A DNA stretch of 12,683 nt from Azonexaceae bacterium (GTDB lineage Bacteria > Pseudomonadota > Gammaproteobacteria > Burkholderiales > Rhodocyclaceae): contig SSTB01000222.1 of NCBI GenBank assembly GCA_009469665.1, forward strand, positions 1 through 12,683, given 5' to 3'. The notes beneath the pieces were generated by a model. The model was given only the letters and a program-made list of their open reading frames with translations, did not search any database and was not told the DNA's origin. How positions within the stretch are numbered: the first letter of the stretch is position 1; the number at the start of each line of letters is the position of its first letter. The position numbers and the translations under genes were made by a program. This document shows positions 1 through 7,803 of this stretch, piece by piece.

Positions 1-162
1 GGGCGGCGTTTCGGCCTTGAAATTTTCCGGCAGGGCAACGCCGGCGAGGGTGGCGGCGTCCTGGGAAGAAAGCAGGGAACAGGCGGTTGCGGCCATGGCA
101 GCTCCGGGCAGGGCGATCAGGGTCATAAGGGAAAGGGCGGCGAACAACGGCGACGATTTCAT
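1..162 (-). CDS. secreted small protein, 5' end only (cut by window edge)
   Basis: The reverse strand from the ATG at 160-162 stays open to the window edge, giving 54 residues. They form a clear Sec signal peptide: a Lys at residue 2, a hydrophobic core at about residues 6-18, and an AMA|A signal peptidase I site at residues 22-25. The mature part begins with a Cys at residue 28 followed by SLLSSQDAATLAG. This resembles the start of several small secreted families that open with Cys-x-Leu-Leu and a short acidic helix, but I cannot name the family. The start is supported by a GAGG-type Shine-Dalgarno about 6 bases upstream. The product should be periplasmic or exported. An alternative reading as a lipoprotein through Cys28 is weak, because the preceding residues (ATA) are a poor lipobox. 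It shares orientation with HK1 upstream but is about 400 bp away, so a separate transcript is likely. Confidence 0.65.
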   Translation of the reverse strand, partial: MKSSPLFAALSLMTLIALPGAAMAATACSLLSSQDAATLAGVALPENFKAETPP

Positions 163-210
163 GGCAGGCCTCATCGAATTGGGAATTCCGGCCCACGGGA
201 AGAACCGGCG

Positions 211-240
211 GACGTCATTTTATGCATAAGAGAAGACGTC
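211..240. promoter_or_regulatory. candidate operator/promoter of the secreted-protein gene
   Basis: Two copies of the palindrome GACGTC (211-216 and 235-240) flank a perfect 10-bp palindrome, TTATGCATAA (220-229), whose centre is one base off the midpoint. The array is 49-78 bp upstream of the minus-strand ATG at 162, a normal distance for a promoter or operator. On the minus strand the central AT-rich block contains TAAAAT, a possible -10 element. Which of these elements is functional is inference. Confidence 0.3.
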
Positions 241-326
241 TGTGGAATCCGGAAACACCCACGGCCTAAATCCAATCCGCCGTGATCAGCCAGTCCGATC
301 CATTCGGCTCAGCCCGGCGGGCGTCA

Positions 327-376
327 TTGGCGGTCAGGCAGCGGACGCGTCCCCCTGTTGCCTGTCGCACCGCCAA
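327..376. repeat. nested stem-loop with a 4-nt bulge
   Basis: TTGGCGGT (327-334) pairs perfectly with ACCGCCAA (369-376). Inside it CAGGCA (335-340) pairs with TGCCTG (359-364), leaving a TCGC bulge (365-368) on the right arm only. The loop holds a further perfect palindrome, GGACGCGTCC. This is 14 paired positions plus an inner hairpin, more than expected by chance in a 50-bp window. It could be an interspersed palindromic repeat, the folded part of an RNA, or an old recombination site. It has no U-tract and so is not a standard terminator. Confidence 0.5.
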
Positions 377-563
377 GGGTCAATGGCAAGTCACAGCGCA
401 CAACTGTCGCTCCCGACGACTGGTCACCGGCAAGAGTTCGGCCTCTGCGGTCATAGCGGGTAGCTCAGATGTACAGCCGGTGTCGGCCAGTTTTCTGCCG
501 TTGGCGGCCCCTGATGCTGGATGCGAAATCTTAAGTGGGAAACACGCCGGAGAACAAAGTCGG

Positions 564-3251
564 CTAACGCTCTGTCGTAAGCCACTTCAACAGCGTTTGA
601 TAAAGAAGCCCGGGGGTTACCGGCTTGGGAATAAAGTCATCCATTCCGACATCGAAGCATTTCGTCTTGTCGTCGGCGAACGCGTTTGCCGTCATCGCCA
701 GAATGGGCGTGCGCTGTCTGCCAGCAATCCGCCGGATCCGACGAGTTGCCTCCAGTCCATCCATGTTCGGCATCTGCATATCCATCAGGATCAGCGCATA
801 GTCGTTTTGTGTCGCCAGATTGAGCGCTTCCTGACCGTCCTCGGCCACGTCGACCATCATGCCTACATCTTCCAGCAGCGACAGGGACACTTCACGATTG
901 ACGGGCTCATCCTCGGCCAGCAGGATGCGCATGCCTGGATAGTCTTGTTTCAATGTGTTCTCTGCTTCGGTGATGATGGCCCTTCCGCTAGGCGCCCCGC
1001 AGAGTTCCGGATTTTTCCGCAATCGCACGGTAAACCAAAAAGTGCTGCCTTTATTGGGTTCGCTACTGCACCCTGCACTCCCTCCCATGATTTCGGCAAT
1101 CTTTCGGGTAATGGCCAGCCCCAAACCAGTACCGCCGTATTTTCTCGTCATCGAATTGTCTGCTTGCTCGAAGGCGGAAAACAGTCGCTGCAATGCTTCT
1201 GGTGCAATCCCGATGCCCGTATCGATCACCTCGAAACGAATCAACGCATTTTCCGGCTGGTCTTCGGCTAACTGAACACGGATTGTGATGCTACCCGCTT
1301 CCGTAAATTTGACTGCATTGGACACGAAGTTGAGCAAGGCCTGCTGAAGTCGAGTCCGGTCCCCGAGCAGTCCATCGGGCATGTCGGACACGCTCGTGAG
1401 AATCTGTAATCCCTTCGCCCTGACGTTGTTGCCGGTCATGCTGACAACGTTCTCGACAATCTCGCCAAGGAAGATGGGGGACTCCTCCAATTGGAACTTG
1501 CCCGCCTCAATCTTGGACAGGTCGAGAATGGCATTGATGATTTCCAGCAGATGGTTGCCGGCGGTCTCGATCTTGTCGAGTTTGTCGGTCTGCTGGGTAT
1601 TGAGGCCAGACCGGCGCAGGAGGTGGGCCATACCGGTGATGGCATTGAGCGGCGTCCGGATTTCATGGCTCATATTGGCCAGGAAGGAACTCTTGGCGAT
1701 GTTGGCGGCCTCAGCAGCTTGTTTGGCGTCAACCAACTCACTCGTGCGTTGATCGACGAGTTCCTCAAGATGATTACGATAGCGTGCAAGCTCCATCTCG
1801 GCAGCTCTGCGATCGCTGATATCCAGGACGTAGGCCATGCGGACCTGGGTCGTGCCATCTTGTCCTCGGATAACAGTCAGATCGATCAACACCGGGAAAT
1901 GCGAACCATCCTTGCAGACATGCTCAGATTCGAATACGCCATGGCCGTTGGCATCAATGTCGCGAACATGGTCCATGGCATCGGCCACCCGTTCACCCGG
2001 AAATAAGCTGGCGACAGGCGCGCCTGCGAGTTCTTCGGGTGTGAATCCGCGACGGCGAGCGAAAGCCGGGTTAACCGCAATGATCTTGTTGTTCTTTGGA
2101 TCGCCAATGGCCAGGCCGAACTCGGCATTATCGAAAGTCGTCGCCCACAGATGCAGACGGTTCTCGAGTGCCTTGCGCTCCGTAATATCTTCCACTGTCG
2201 CGGCACGAAACAACACCGTGCCTTTCGCATCCTTGTAGGCTGTCACGTCAATCTGGCAGGGGAAGGTACTGCCGTCCTTACGGACATGCACCGATTCAAA
2301 AATATGGTGGCCTTTTTCGTGGGTCTGCCGGGCATGCTCAGGGACGCTGGCGCGCACCTCGGGTGCATAGGATTCGATCAGGTTGCAGCCCAGCAATTCA
2401 TCGATCGTCTGGCCATGCATGTGCGCATAGGCCGCATTGACATGGGTGATTCGGTTCGTCTGGGCTTCGGCGATAACCATACCCCAGCCGGCATTCTCGA
2501 AAACGGTGGCGTATTCGCGCAGTTTCCTCTCCGCTTTCCCAGTCCTCCTGAAAAACATGAACAGGCTGAACAAACCGATCAGCCAGATGGCTCCATGGGG
2601 GAGTTTCAGATCGTTAGCGCTCTCCTGCTGGCGCGCATAGTGCGGCAGCATCGAGATGGCTGTACCAATGCCGCCACGTATATCGCCGATCTTGTAACCC
2701 TGATGGCCATGGCACTTGAGACAGCCTTGTTCGACAGGAAATGGCAGCATCAAACGCAGGAACGGTTCGCCATCCATCGGCTGGATGGTCATGACTTCCT
2801 TGTTGCCATGCTCAAAGGATTCAAGTGCTTGCTTTTCCCAGGCGTCTGGGGCATTGGCGGGATTGAGCGGTTTGAGGCTGGTGATGCGACTGCGGATGCC
2901 ATATTCCTTGCTGAATTCATTCTGCATCTGACGCAGCATGTAGGCCGGGTTCATCAACGTCAGTGCTTTGTTGTTGGTGGTCGTGACATTCTGATCAGGC
3001 ACGCTCATGTAAGGGTTGGGCGGCGTACGCGCTGTCGGCGGAACATAAACGCCACCGTGGGAAGTGGCCCATTTGCGGAAGGCGATGTCCTTGTTGATGT
3101 TGGCGCGAGCCGCCACCTGGGCGGTCGCCAAAGTGTCCGCTTCGTCCCGTTTTAGGTTGTAGACCAGCGAAGCTATGATCAACAACGTCCACACCACCAT
3201 CGATGTGGTGGCATTGATACTCGACCAACGGGACAATTTATCGCTTGACAA
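564..3251 (-). CDS. HK1: hybrid histidine kinase with periplasmic c-type heme (Tll0287-like/DUF3365) sensor
   Basis: An 895-residue membrane-bound sensor kinase. TM1 is at about residues 18-32 and TM2 at about 220-235. Between them is a periplasmic domain of about 185 residues with the pattern of Tll0287-like/DUF3365 domains and a CXXCH motif (C177, C180, H181), which should bind heme c covalently. Two PAS domains follow (about 243-362 and 366-485), then a coiled coil, HisKA with H529 in an SHEIRTPLN box, an HATPase with N641/N645, DTGIGI (677-682) and GTGLGL (707-712), and a receiver with E780/D781, D824 and K876. It probably senses redox state or a diatomic ligand through the heme and passes phosphate H529 to D824. 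The start is uncertain: the longest frame opens with TTG at 3251 without a good ribosome-binding site. The only upstream in-frame codons before a stop include no ATG; the first ATG is Met18 (3198-3200), which would just precede TM1. It is divergent from the hemerythrin fragment and HK2. The final output partner is not in the window. Confidence 0.93.
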   Translation of the reverse strand: MSSDKLSRWSSINATTSMVVWTLLIIASLVYNLKRDEADTLATAQVAARANINKDIAFRKWATSHGGVYVPPTARTPPNPYMSVPDQNVTTTNNKALTLMNPAYMLRQMQNEFSKEYGIRSRITSLKPLNPANAPDAWEKQALESFEHGNKEVMTIQPMDGEPFLRLMLPFPVEQGCLKCHGHQGYKIGDIRGGIGTAISMLPHYARQQESANDLKLPHGAIWLIGLFSLFMFFRRTGKAERKLREYATVFENAGWGMVIAEAQTNRITHVNAAYAHMHGQTIDELLGCNLIESYAPEVRASVPEHARQTHEKGHHIFESVHVRKDGSTFPCQIDVTAYKDAKGTVLFRAATVEDITERKALENRLHLWATTFDNAEFGLAIGDPKNNKIIAVNPAFARRRGFTPEELAGAPVASLFPGERVADAMDHVRDIDANGHGVFESEHVCKDGSHFPVLIDLTVIRGQDGTTQVRMAYVLDISDRRAAEMELARYRNHLEELVDQRTSELVDAKQAAEAANIAKSSFLANMSHEIRTPLNAITGMAHLLRRSGLNTQQTDKLDKIETAGNHLLEIINAILDLSKIEAGKFQLEESPIFLGEIVENVVSMTGNNVRAKGLQILTSVSDMPDGLLGDRTRLQQALLNFVSNAVKFTEAGSITIRVQLAEDQPENALIRFEVIDTGIGIAPEALQRLFSAFEQADNSMTRKYGGTGLGLAITRKIAEIMGGSAGCSSEPNKGSTFWFTVRLRKNPELCGAPSGRAIITEAENTLKQDYPGMRILLAEDEPVNREVSLSLLEDVGMMVDVAEDGQEALNLATQNDYALILMDMQMPNMDGLEATRRIRRIAGRQRTPILAMTANAFADDKTKCFDVGMDDFIPKPVTPGLLYQTLLKWLTTER

Positions 3252-3395
3252 TGACCGGCTCGGACGATGAATCTGAAGGTTTTCAGAATACTACTTTTGG
3301 CAGGAGCCGGCACCCGGCAAAAGAGTAAGATTCTTACCCAGCTATGTTGGCGCACCTCATTACAGAAGAGGAGTTGGCAACTCAAAGGAAAGTCC
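3252..3395. promoter_or_regulatory. divergent control region between HK1 and the hemerythrin fragment/HK2
   Basis: This 144-bp gap separates genes read in opposite directions and must hold at least one promoter. It contains two perfect 13-bp palindromes of 5-3-5 form: GTAAG-ATT-CTTAC (3325-3337) and GAGTT-GGC-AACTC (3371-3383). They differ in sequence, so they are not two copies of one operator. For the leftward gene, TGTAAT (complement of 3359-3364) is a fair -10, with TTGAGT 15 bases upstream as a poor -35. I found no convincing sigma-70 promoter toward the right, and the GG/GC spacing needed for sigma-54 is not present around 3297-3312. Assignments are tentative. Confidence 0.45.
3385..3389 (+). 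promoter_or_regulatory. ribosome-binding site of the hemerythrin fragment
   Basis: AAGGA lies 6 bases before the ATG at 3396. It is the best Shine-Dalgarno in the divergent region and shows that the 36-codon frame, rather than the longer frame opening at 3267, retains a translation start. Confidence 0.6.
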
Positions 3396-3506
3396 ATGCC
3401 CCGTCAAGTTGAAATATTTCCCTGGAACGACAATTTCGCCACAGGTATTGAGGTCATTGATGGCCAGCACAGGCGACTGTCACGGTGGATTCCGGAAGAG
3501 AGTTAA
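3396..3506 (+). pseudogene. bacteriohemerythrin N-terminal fragment
   Basis: The 36-residue frame contains PWNDNFATGIEVIDGQHRRL at residues 9-28. This is the characteristic opening of bacteriohemerythrins: the tryptophan, the GIxxID stretch, and the first iron-ligand histidine (H25) in a QH pair. Full proteins run to about 130-150 residues and need further His and Glu/Asp ligands from the other helices. All of these are missing, so no diiron centre can form. After residue 28 the sequence departs from the family and ends at TAA 3504-3506. That TAA is in frame with HK2 and only one codon (GCC) before its TTG start. The fragment is probably the left end of a deleted gene. It still has a good ribosome-binding site, so it may be translated and act as a leader that couples ribosomes to HK2. 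Confidence 0.7.
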
Positions 3507-3509
3507 GCC

Positions 3510-6500
3510 TTGCCAACCTCGCCACCCAGTAGGCTCCCTTTTCAGCATCTGCTGCTGATTGCGGTCACCTACGCGATTCTGGGTGGCTTGGGCTTGTCTT
3601 TGGCCATTCCCCCCGGCTATGCCAGCCCGGTCTTTCCGGCGGCTGGTTTTGCCCTGGCGGTGACCCTTTGGTTCGGGACAAAAGCCCTGCCAGCAGTCTG
3701 GCTGGGGTCGCTGCTACTCAATATTTCGGTGGCATTGCTCCATGGCAACTTCTCGGTCACAACCCTATTGGTTGCGGCCGGTATTGGGACCGGCGCGACA
3801 CTTCAGGCATGGCTGGGCCTGTATCTCGTCAAACGGTGGTCAACAGAAAAGTGGCAGCATCTCGAGCAGGAGAAGGACATCTTCCAGTTTCTGCTGCTGG
3901 GTGGAGTGCTGGCCTGCCTGGTTTCCGCTACCTTCGGTATCGCCAGCCTCATGCTTGCGGGCATCGTGCCGGCTTCGGCATGGGGGTACTCCTGGTGGAC
4001 CTGGTATGTCCGCGACACCCTGGGCGTACTGATTGCGGCACCGTTGGCCATTGCCTTGTTGCTGCGACGCCAGACAGACTGGGCTGCCCGCCTGAAAACC
4101 CTGGTGCTACCTGTGCTGGGCATGCTCCTGCTCGCGATAACAGCCTTCCTCGGTACCGCTCGCTGGGAAAACGCCAGTCAGCAGGCCAAACTGGATGATC
4201 AGGGCAATATCCTTGCTGCTGCCCTGGAACACCGCTTTATCGCCCACCGGGAAACCCTTGCTGCATTGGCCCGCGCCATTGAAATCAACCCCGGACTCAG
4301 CTTGTCCCAGTTTGAACACTTTACTTCAGCCACGCTGCAAGGGCAGCAGGACATCTTTGCGCTGAGTTTCAACCCCTACGTGACGCTCTCCCGGCGCCAG
4401 GAATTCGAACGCCAGATGGCTGAAAAATATCCTGAGGGTAAATTCGAAATCACTGAGCGGGATGCGGAACGCAAACTGGTTCGTGCGGGGGAAAGACCAG
4501 AGTACGTCACCGTCGGCTACATCAGCCCACTGACAGGAAACCGGCCGGCGGTTGGTTTTGATATCAACTCAGAACCCAAGCGTCAAAATGCCATCTCGCG
4601 TGCCCAGAGATCCGGACAAACAGCAGCCACCGAACCGATCCGGCTGGTTCAAGAGAAGCAAGAGCGGGTGGGCGTGCTGCTTCTTTCACCGGCATTCCAA
4701 CGACAGGCTAACGCCGCTGCAACAGATGCCATAGGCAATCTGATCGGATTTGCGGTGGCCGTGATCAAGGCCGACCAGATGATCGACCTTGCGCTCAAAG
4801 GACTCCTGTTGCCTGGCCTGGCCATCAGTATCGAGGATCCTGCCACCGACGAGGCGAGCCAGGTGCTTTACCGCTCTGCTCATCAGACACAGGCTGTCCC
4901 CGGCGCTGCGGTCTGGGAGAGACGCCTCATGATGGCAGACCGGGAATGGACACTCAGGTTGTTCGTGACGGAGGCCTATGTCCAGAAGCATCGCTCGTGG
5001 ATTGCCTGGGGCGTCGGGGTTGCCGGATTGATGTTTGCCGCCTTGCTGCAATTGTTCCTGCTTGCCGTCACCGGGAAGACGGCCTTGATTAACCGGCAAG
5101 TATCGAAACAAACGGAAGAGATCAGCGCCAAGAATGAAGCCCTGACCAAGAGCGAAGAGGAATATCGATCTGTCGTCGAGAGCATCAAGGAAGTGATTTT
5201 TCGGACAGATGCGCAAGGCTTATGGACCTTCCTTAATCCAGCCTGGACGGAAGTCACCGGCTTTGCCGTCGAGGACAGTCTGGGCAAGCTGTTTCTTGAC
5301 TATGTCCATCCCGAGGATCGCGAACGCAACAACGCATTGTTCGGGCCGCTCATCGAACGCAAGAAGGACTATTGCCGTCACGAGGTGCGTTATCTCTGCA
5401 AGGATGGCGGTTTCCGCTGGATCGAGGTTTATGCCCGCCTCATCATCGATGCGCACGATCAGACCATCGGTACGGCCGGAACGCTGCTGGATGTGACGGA
5501 CCGGCACGAGGCAGATGACAAGCTGCGTCTTGCCATGCACAAGGCCGAAGCCGCCAACCTGGCAAAGAGCCAGTTTCTGGCGACCATGTCGCATGAAATC
5601 CGCACCCCGATGAACGGCATCCTCGGTATGGCCCAACTGCTCCTGATGGAGGGTACCGAGGAGAAGGAGCGTGCCGAATACGTGCGTACCATCCTGAATT
5701 CCGGCAACACCCTGCTAACCTTGCTCAATGATATTCTTGATCTTTCCAAGGTCGAGGCTGGCAAGATCGATCTGGTTCCTGTCGTGTTCAATGCTCAGCA
5801 GGTTGGTCATGAAATGGTGGCCCTGTTTGCAGAAATGGCTGCTTCCAAGTCGCTCAAGCTTGAAGTGGAGTGGCATGGTGTTCCAGAACAGCGCTATCGT
5901 GGCGATGCCACGCGGCTCCGGCAAATGGTGTCGAACCTCCTGAGCAATGCCATCAAATTCACTTTCTCAGGGCAAGTGAAGCTGGATCTCAAGGAAACCG
6001 CGCGGCAAGGCCAGGTGGCCATGCTGGAATTTGCTGTCACCGATACTGGTATCGGCATCCCGGCAGATAAGATCGATAACCTTTTCAACCCATTCGTGCA
6101 GATTGACAGCTCCGATACCCGGCAGTTTGGCGGCACCGGTCTTGGCCTCTCAATCATCAAGAGTCTGGCCAAGCTGATGAACGGCGAGGTCGGTGTCAGC
6201 AGCGAGCCTGGTAAAGGTTCGCGATTCTGGTTCACCTTCCAGGCCGAAGCACTCTCCCATGATGCGGACACCCGCACAGAACACCGACAACCCGATGCTC
6301 AAGGCGTATCAACGACCTCGGCACAGTCTCGTCAGGGTGAGGTGATGGTCGTTGAGGACAACGCGACTAACCGCAAGGTGATCGAGGCCTTGGTCAAAAA
6401 ACTAGGGTACGCGGTCACACTTTTCGAAGATGGGCAACAGGCACTTGCGGCGGTTGAGAAAGGAAACACGCCTGCGCTCATTCTGATGGATGTGCAAATG

Positions 6501-6719
6501 CCGGTGATGGACGGGATCACGGCAACACGCCTGATCCGTGAAAGGGAAGCCCACCTTTCCCAAGCCAGGCTTCCCATCATCGCATTGACGGCGGACGCAT
6601 TTGAGGAAGACCGCCAGCGTTGTGCGGATGCAGGCATGGATGATTTCCTGACGAAGCCCATCAACATCGACTTGCTGAAAACAACCTTAAAGAGATGGCT
6701 GACGAAGGGGCGGCAATAA
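3510..6719 (+). CDS. HK2: MASE1-CHASE-PAS hybrid histidine kinase
   Basis: A 1069-residue sensor kinase. Residues about 12-216 form a multi-span MASE1 membrane domain containing AIPPGYASPVFPAAG. A periplasmic CHASE domain follows at about 225-490, with FALSFNPYV and, further on, GYISPLTGNRPAVGFD as landmarks, then a closing membrane segment at about 495-521. A PAS domain occupies about 548-668. The transmitter has H695 in SHEIRTPMN, N809/N813, DTGIGI (845-850) and GGTGLGL (874-880). The receiver has E949/D950, D994, T1027 and K1049. All catalytic residues look intact. CHASE domains bind small extracellular ligands; the ligand here is unknown. The start is TTG at 3510, the first possible codon after the in-frame TAA of the hemerythrin fragment, with GGAAGAG about 9 bases upstream inside that fragment. 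Its transmitter and receiver are visibly closest to HK3 in this window. It probably autophosphorylates at the inner membrane and feeds a phosphorelay whose HPt partner is not here. Confidence 0.93.
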   Translation: MPTSPPSRLPFQHLLLIAVTYAILGGLGLSLAIPPGYASPVFPAAGFALAVTLWFGTKALPAVWLGSLLLNISVALLHGNFSVTTLLVAAGIGTGATLQAWLGLYLVKRWSTEKWQHLEQEKDIFQFLLLGGVLACLVSATFGIASLMLAGIVPASAWGYSWWTWYVRDTLGVLIAAPLAIALLLRRQTDWAARLKTLVLPVLGMLLLAITAFLGTARWENASQQAKLDDQGNILAAALEHRFIAHRETLAALARAIEINPGLSLSQFEHFTSATLQGQQDIFALSFNPYVTLSRRQEFERQMAEKYPEGKFEITERDAERKLVRAGERPEYVTVGYISPLTGNRPAVGFDINSEPKRQNAISRAQRSGQTAATEPIRLVQEKQERVGVLLLSPAFQRQANAAATDAIGNLIGFAVAVIKADQMIDLALKGLLLPGLAISIEDPATDEASQVLYRSAHQTQAVPGAAVWERRLMMADREWTLRLFVTEAYVQKHRSWIAWGVGVAGLMFAALLQLFLLAVTGKTALINRQVSKQTEEISAKNEALTKSEEEYRSVVESIKEVIFRTDAQGLWTFLNPAWTEVTGFAVEDSLGKLFLDYVHPEDRERNNALFGPLIERKKDYCRHEVRYLCKDGGFRWIEVYARLIIDAHDQTIGTAGTLLDVTDRHEADDKLRLAMHKAEAANLAKSQFLATMSHEIRTPMNGILGMAQLLLMEGTEEKERAEYVRTILNSGNTLLTLLNDILDLSKVEAGKIDLVPVVFNAQQVGHEMVALFAEMAASKSLKLEVEWHGVPEQRYRGDATRLRQMVSNLLSNAIKFTFSGQVKLDLKETARQGQVAMLEFAVTDTGIGIPADKIDNLFNPFVQIDSSDTRQFGGTGLGLSIIKSLAKLMNGEVGVSSEPGKGSRFWFTFQAEALSHDADTRTEHRQPDAQGVSTTSAQSRQGEVMVVEDNATNRKVIEALVKKLGYAVTLFEDGQQALAAVEKGNTPALILMDVQMPVMDGITATRLIREREAHLSQARLPIIALTADAFEEDRQRCADAGMDDFLTKPINIDLLKTTLKRWLTKGRQ

Positions 6720-6827
6720 TCATTCTGCGGTTCAGCAAAGCTCAAGGAACAAGACACACAGTAATTTTCAAATAACTACTTCGTCAGCATAGCGAATCCG
6801 CTTCTCGACGATAGGGAAGGAGTGATC
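6720..6827 (+). promoter_or_regulatory. intergenic promoter candidate for the binding-protein operon
   Basis: The 108-bp gap is AT-richer than its surroundings. TTTTCA (6765-6770) and CATAGC (6788-6793) sit 17 bp apart, matching the sigma-70 boxes at 4 and 3 of 6 positions, and would start transcription about 28 bp before the ATG. This is a weak match. No strong hairpin with a U-tract follows the HK2 stop; only a poor stem around AGC-AAA-GCT is present. Read-through from HK2 is therefore possible. Confidence 0.25.
6817..6822 (+). promoter_or_regulatory. ribosome-binding site deciding the binding-protein start
   Basis: AAGGAG lies 5 bases before the ATG at 6828. It overlaps the first base of a GTG at 6822 that lies two codons upstream in the same frame, so the GTG cannot be the start. 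Confidence 0.85.
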
Positions 6828-7799
6828 ATGAAACATATCAATCGCATACTCATGGCGTGCCTGCTGCTGGTCTCATGCCCGGCAACGACAAGTTCCGCGA
6901 TCGCGGCAGAAAAACGCCTGGCCTATCTGGTGTCGGACCTGCGTATTCCCTTTTGGGACATCATGAAGCGGGGAGTTGCGCACCGTGCTGCCGAATTGGG
7001 CTACAAGCTCGATGTTTATAGTGCCGAGAATGAAGCCAAACGGGAAATTGAGTTCACCGCCAAAGCCATCAAAGACAAGGTTGACGGAATCATCGTCTCG
7101 CCAACCAACTCATCGGCAGCGGTCACTATTCTGAAGTTCGCAAAATCCGCAGGGATTCCTGTGGTGATTGCGGACATCGGCACGGATGCAGGGGAGTACG
7201 TTAGCTACATCGCTTCTGACAACTTCGACGGTTCTTACCAACTGGGCAAGATCCTGGCAACAGCACTCAAGTCCAGACAATGGGACAAGGGCGGTGTTGG
7301 CATCATTTCGATTCCTCAAACGCGCGCCAATGGCAAGGCGCGTACGGCCGGCTTCATGAAGGCGCTCGACGAGGCCGGCATCAAGGGGGGCGACCTGCGC
7401 CAGCAGGTCAATTTCTCTTACAAGGAAACCTACGACTTTGCCCGCGAACTGATCGCGGCGAACCCGAAATTACGGGCCCTCTGGCTGCAAGGTTCCGATC
7501 GCTACCAGGGCGCCCTCGACGCCATCGCCGATGCTGGCAAAAAAGGAGAAATCCTGCTGATCTGTTTTGATGCCGAGCCAGAGTTTCTCGACATGATCCC
7601 CAAGGGCATCCTTGCCGGTGCGGGCATGCAGCAGCCCTATTTGATGGGGGAGGAAGCCGTCAGTGCCATGAATGCGCATCTCATGGGGAAGTCGGTACCG
7701 CAGAAGAACCAACTTCCTGTATTGCCAGTCTCCACGGAGAACATCAACAAACTGATGCCCGTTATCCGACGCAACGTCCTGGGGATTGAAAGCAAGTAG
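6828..7799 (+). CDS. RbsB/TorT-like periplasmic substrate-binding protein, probable kinase partner
   Basis: A 323-residue periplasmic binding protein of the sugar-binding (Peripla_BP_4/type I) fold. Landmarks are LVSDLRIPFWDIMKRGV near residues 34-50, VDGIIVSPTNSSAA (85-98), SDNFDGSYQLGKILA (130-144), RANGKARTAGFMKAL (166-180) and GILAGAGMQQPYLMGEEAV (260-278). The N-terminus is an export signal. AIA|A at 24-27 fits signal peptidase I, but LVSC at 14-17 is also a good lipobox, so the mature protein may be soluble or a lipoprotein tethered through Cys17. No ABC permease or ATPase gene adjoins it. Its TAG is 4 bp before the HK3 ATG, so the two are almost certainly translated together. I infer a role like TorT or LuxP: it binds a small molecule and presents it to the HK3 periplasmic domain. 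The ligand cannot be read from the sequence; sugars, autoinducer-2 and amine oxides are all known for relatives. Confidence 0.88.
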   Translation: MKHINRILMACLLLVSCPATTSSAIAAEKRLAYLVSDLRIPFWDIMKRGVAHRAAELGYKLDVYSAENEAKREIEFTAKAIKDKVDGIIVSPTNSSAAVTILKFAKSAGIPVVIADIGTDAGEYVSYIASDNFDGSYQLGKILATALKSRQWDKGGVGIISIPQTRANGKARTAGFMKALDEAGIKGGDLRQQVNFSYKETYDFARELIAANPKLRALWLQGSDRYQGALDAIADAGKKGEILLICFDAEPEFLDMIPKGILAGAGMQQPYLMGEEAVSAMNAHLMGKSVPQKNQLPVLPVSTENINKLMPVIRRNVLGIESK

Positions 7800-7803
7800 C
7801 GAA

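Larger units (their letters stand above)
163..563. other. 401-bp non-coding region with several inverted repeats
   Basis: This stretch lies between the HK1 stop and the start of the secreted-protein gene. I see no convincing gene in it. The open frames crossing it have no ribosome-binding site or recognisable protein content and run antisense into HK1. It does hold inverted repeats: a GACGTC pair at 211-240, GCCCG-G-CGGGC at 312-322, and a nested stem at 327-376. The stretch around 400-510 (GGTCACC core, then GCCGGTGTCGGCC-type runs) also looks palindrome-rich. By eye the style recalls the degenerate intergenic repeats common in beta- and gammaproteobacteria. That is an impression, not a match I could verify. 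No rho-independent terminator with a U-tract is visible directly after the HK1 stop. Confidence 0.5.

Noticed and set aside
455..480. GCGGGTAGCTCAGATGTACAGC resembles a tRNA D-arm
   Set aside because: No anticodon arm, no GTTCGA T-loop and no matching acceptor stem follow within 90 bases, so it is not a tRNA gene.
282..1271. Long plus-strand open frame of 329 codons
   Set aside because: It is antisense to the HK1 receiver and ATPase, whose motifs are unmistakable. It has no domain or ribosome-binding site and is a codon-bias shadow.
2151..3155. Long plus-strand open frame of 334 codons
   Set aside because: It is antisense to the HK1 sensor and PAS region. Its translation has no recognisable protein features.
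3297..3312. TTGGCAGGAGCCGGCACC as a sigma-54 promoter
   Set aside because: The GC doublet is not at the required 10-base distance from the GG doublet.
3267..3395. Upstream extension of the hemerythrin fragment from the ATG at 3267
   Set aside because: The added residues do not resemble hemerythrin or any known domain, and the good ribosome-binding site sits before the ATG at 3396.
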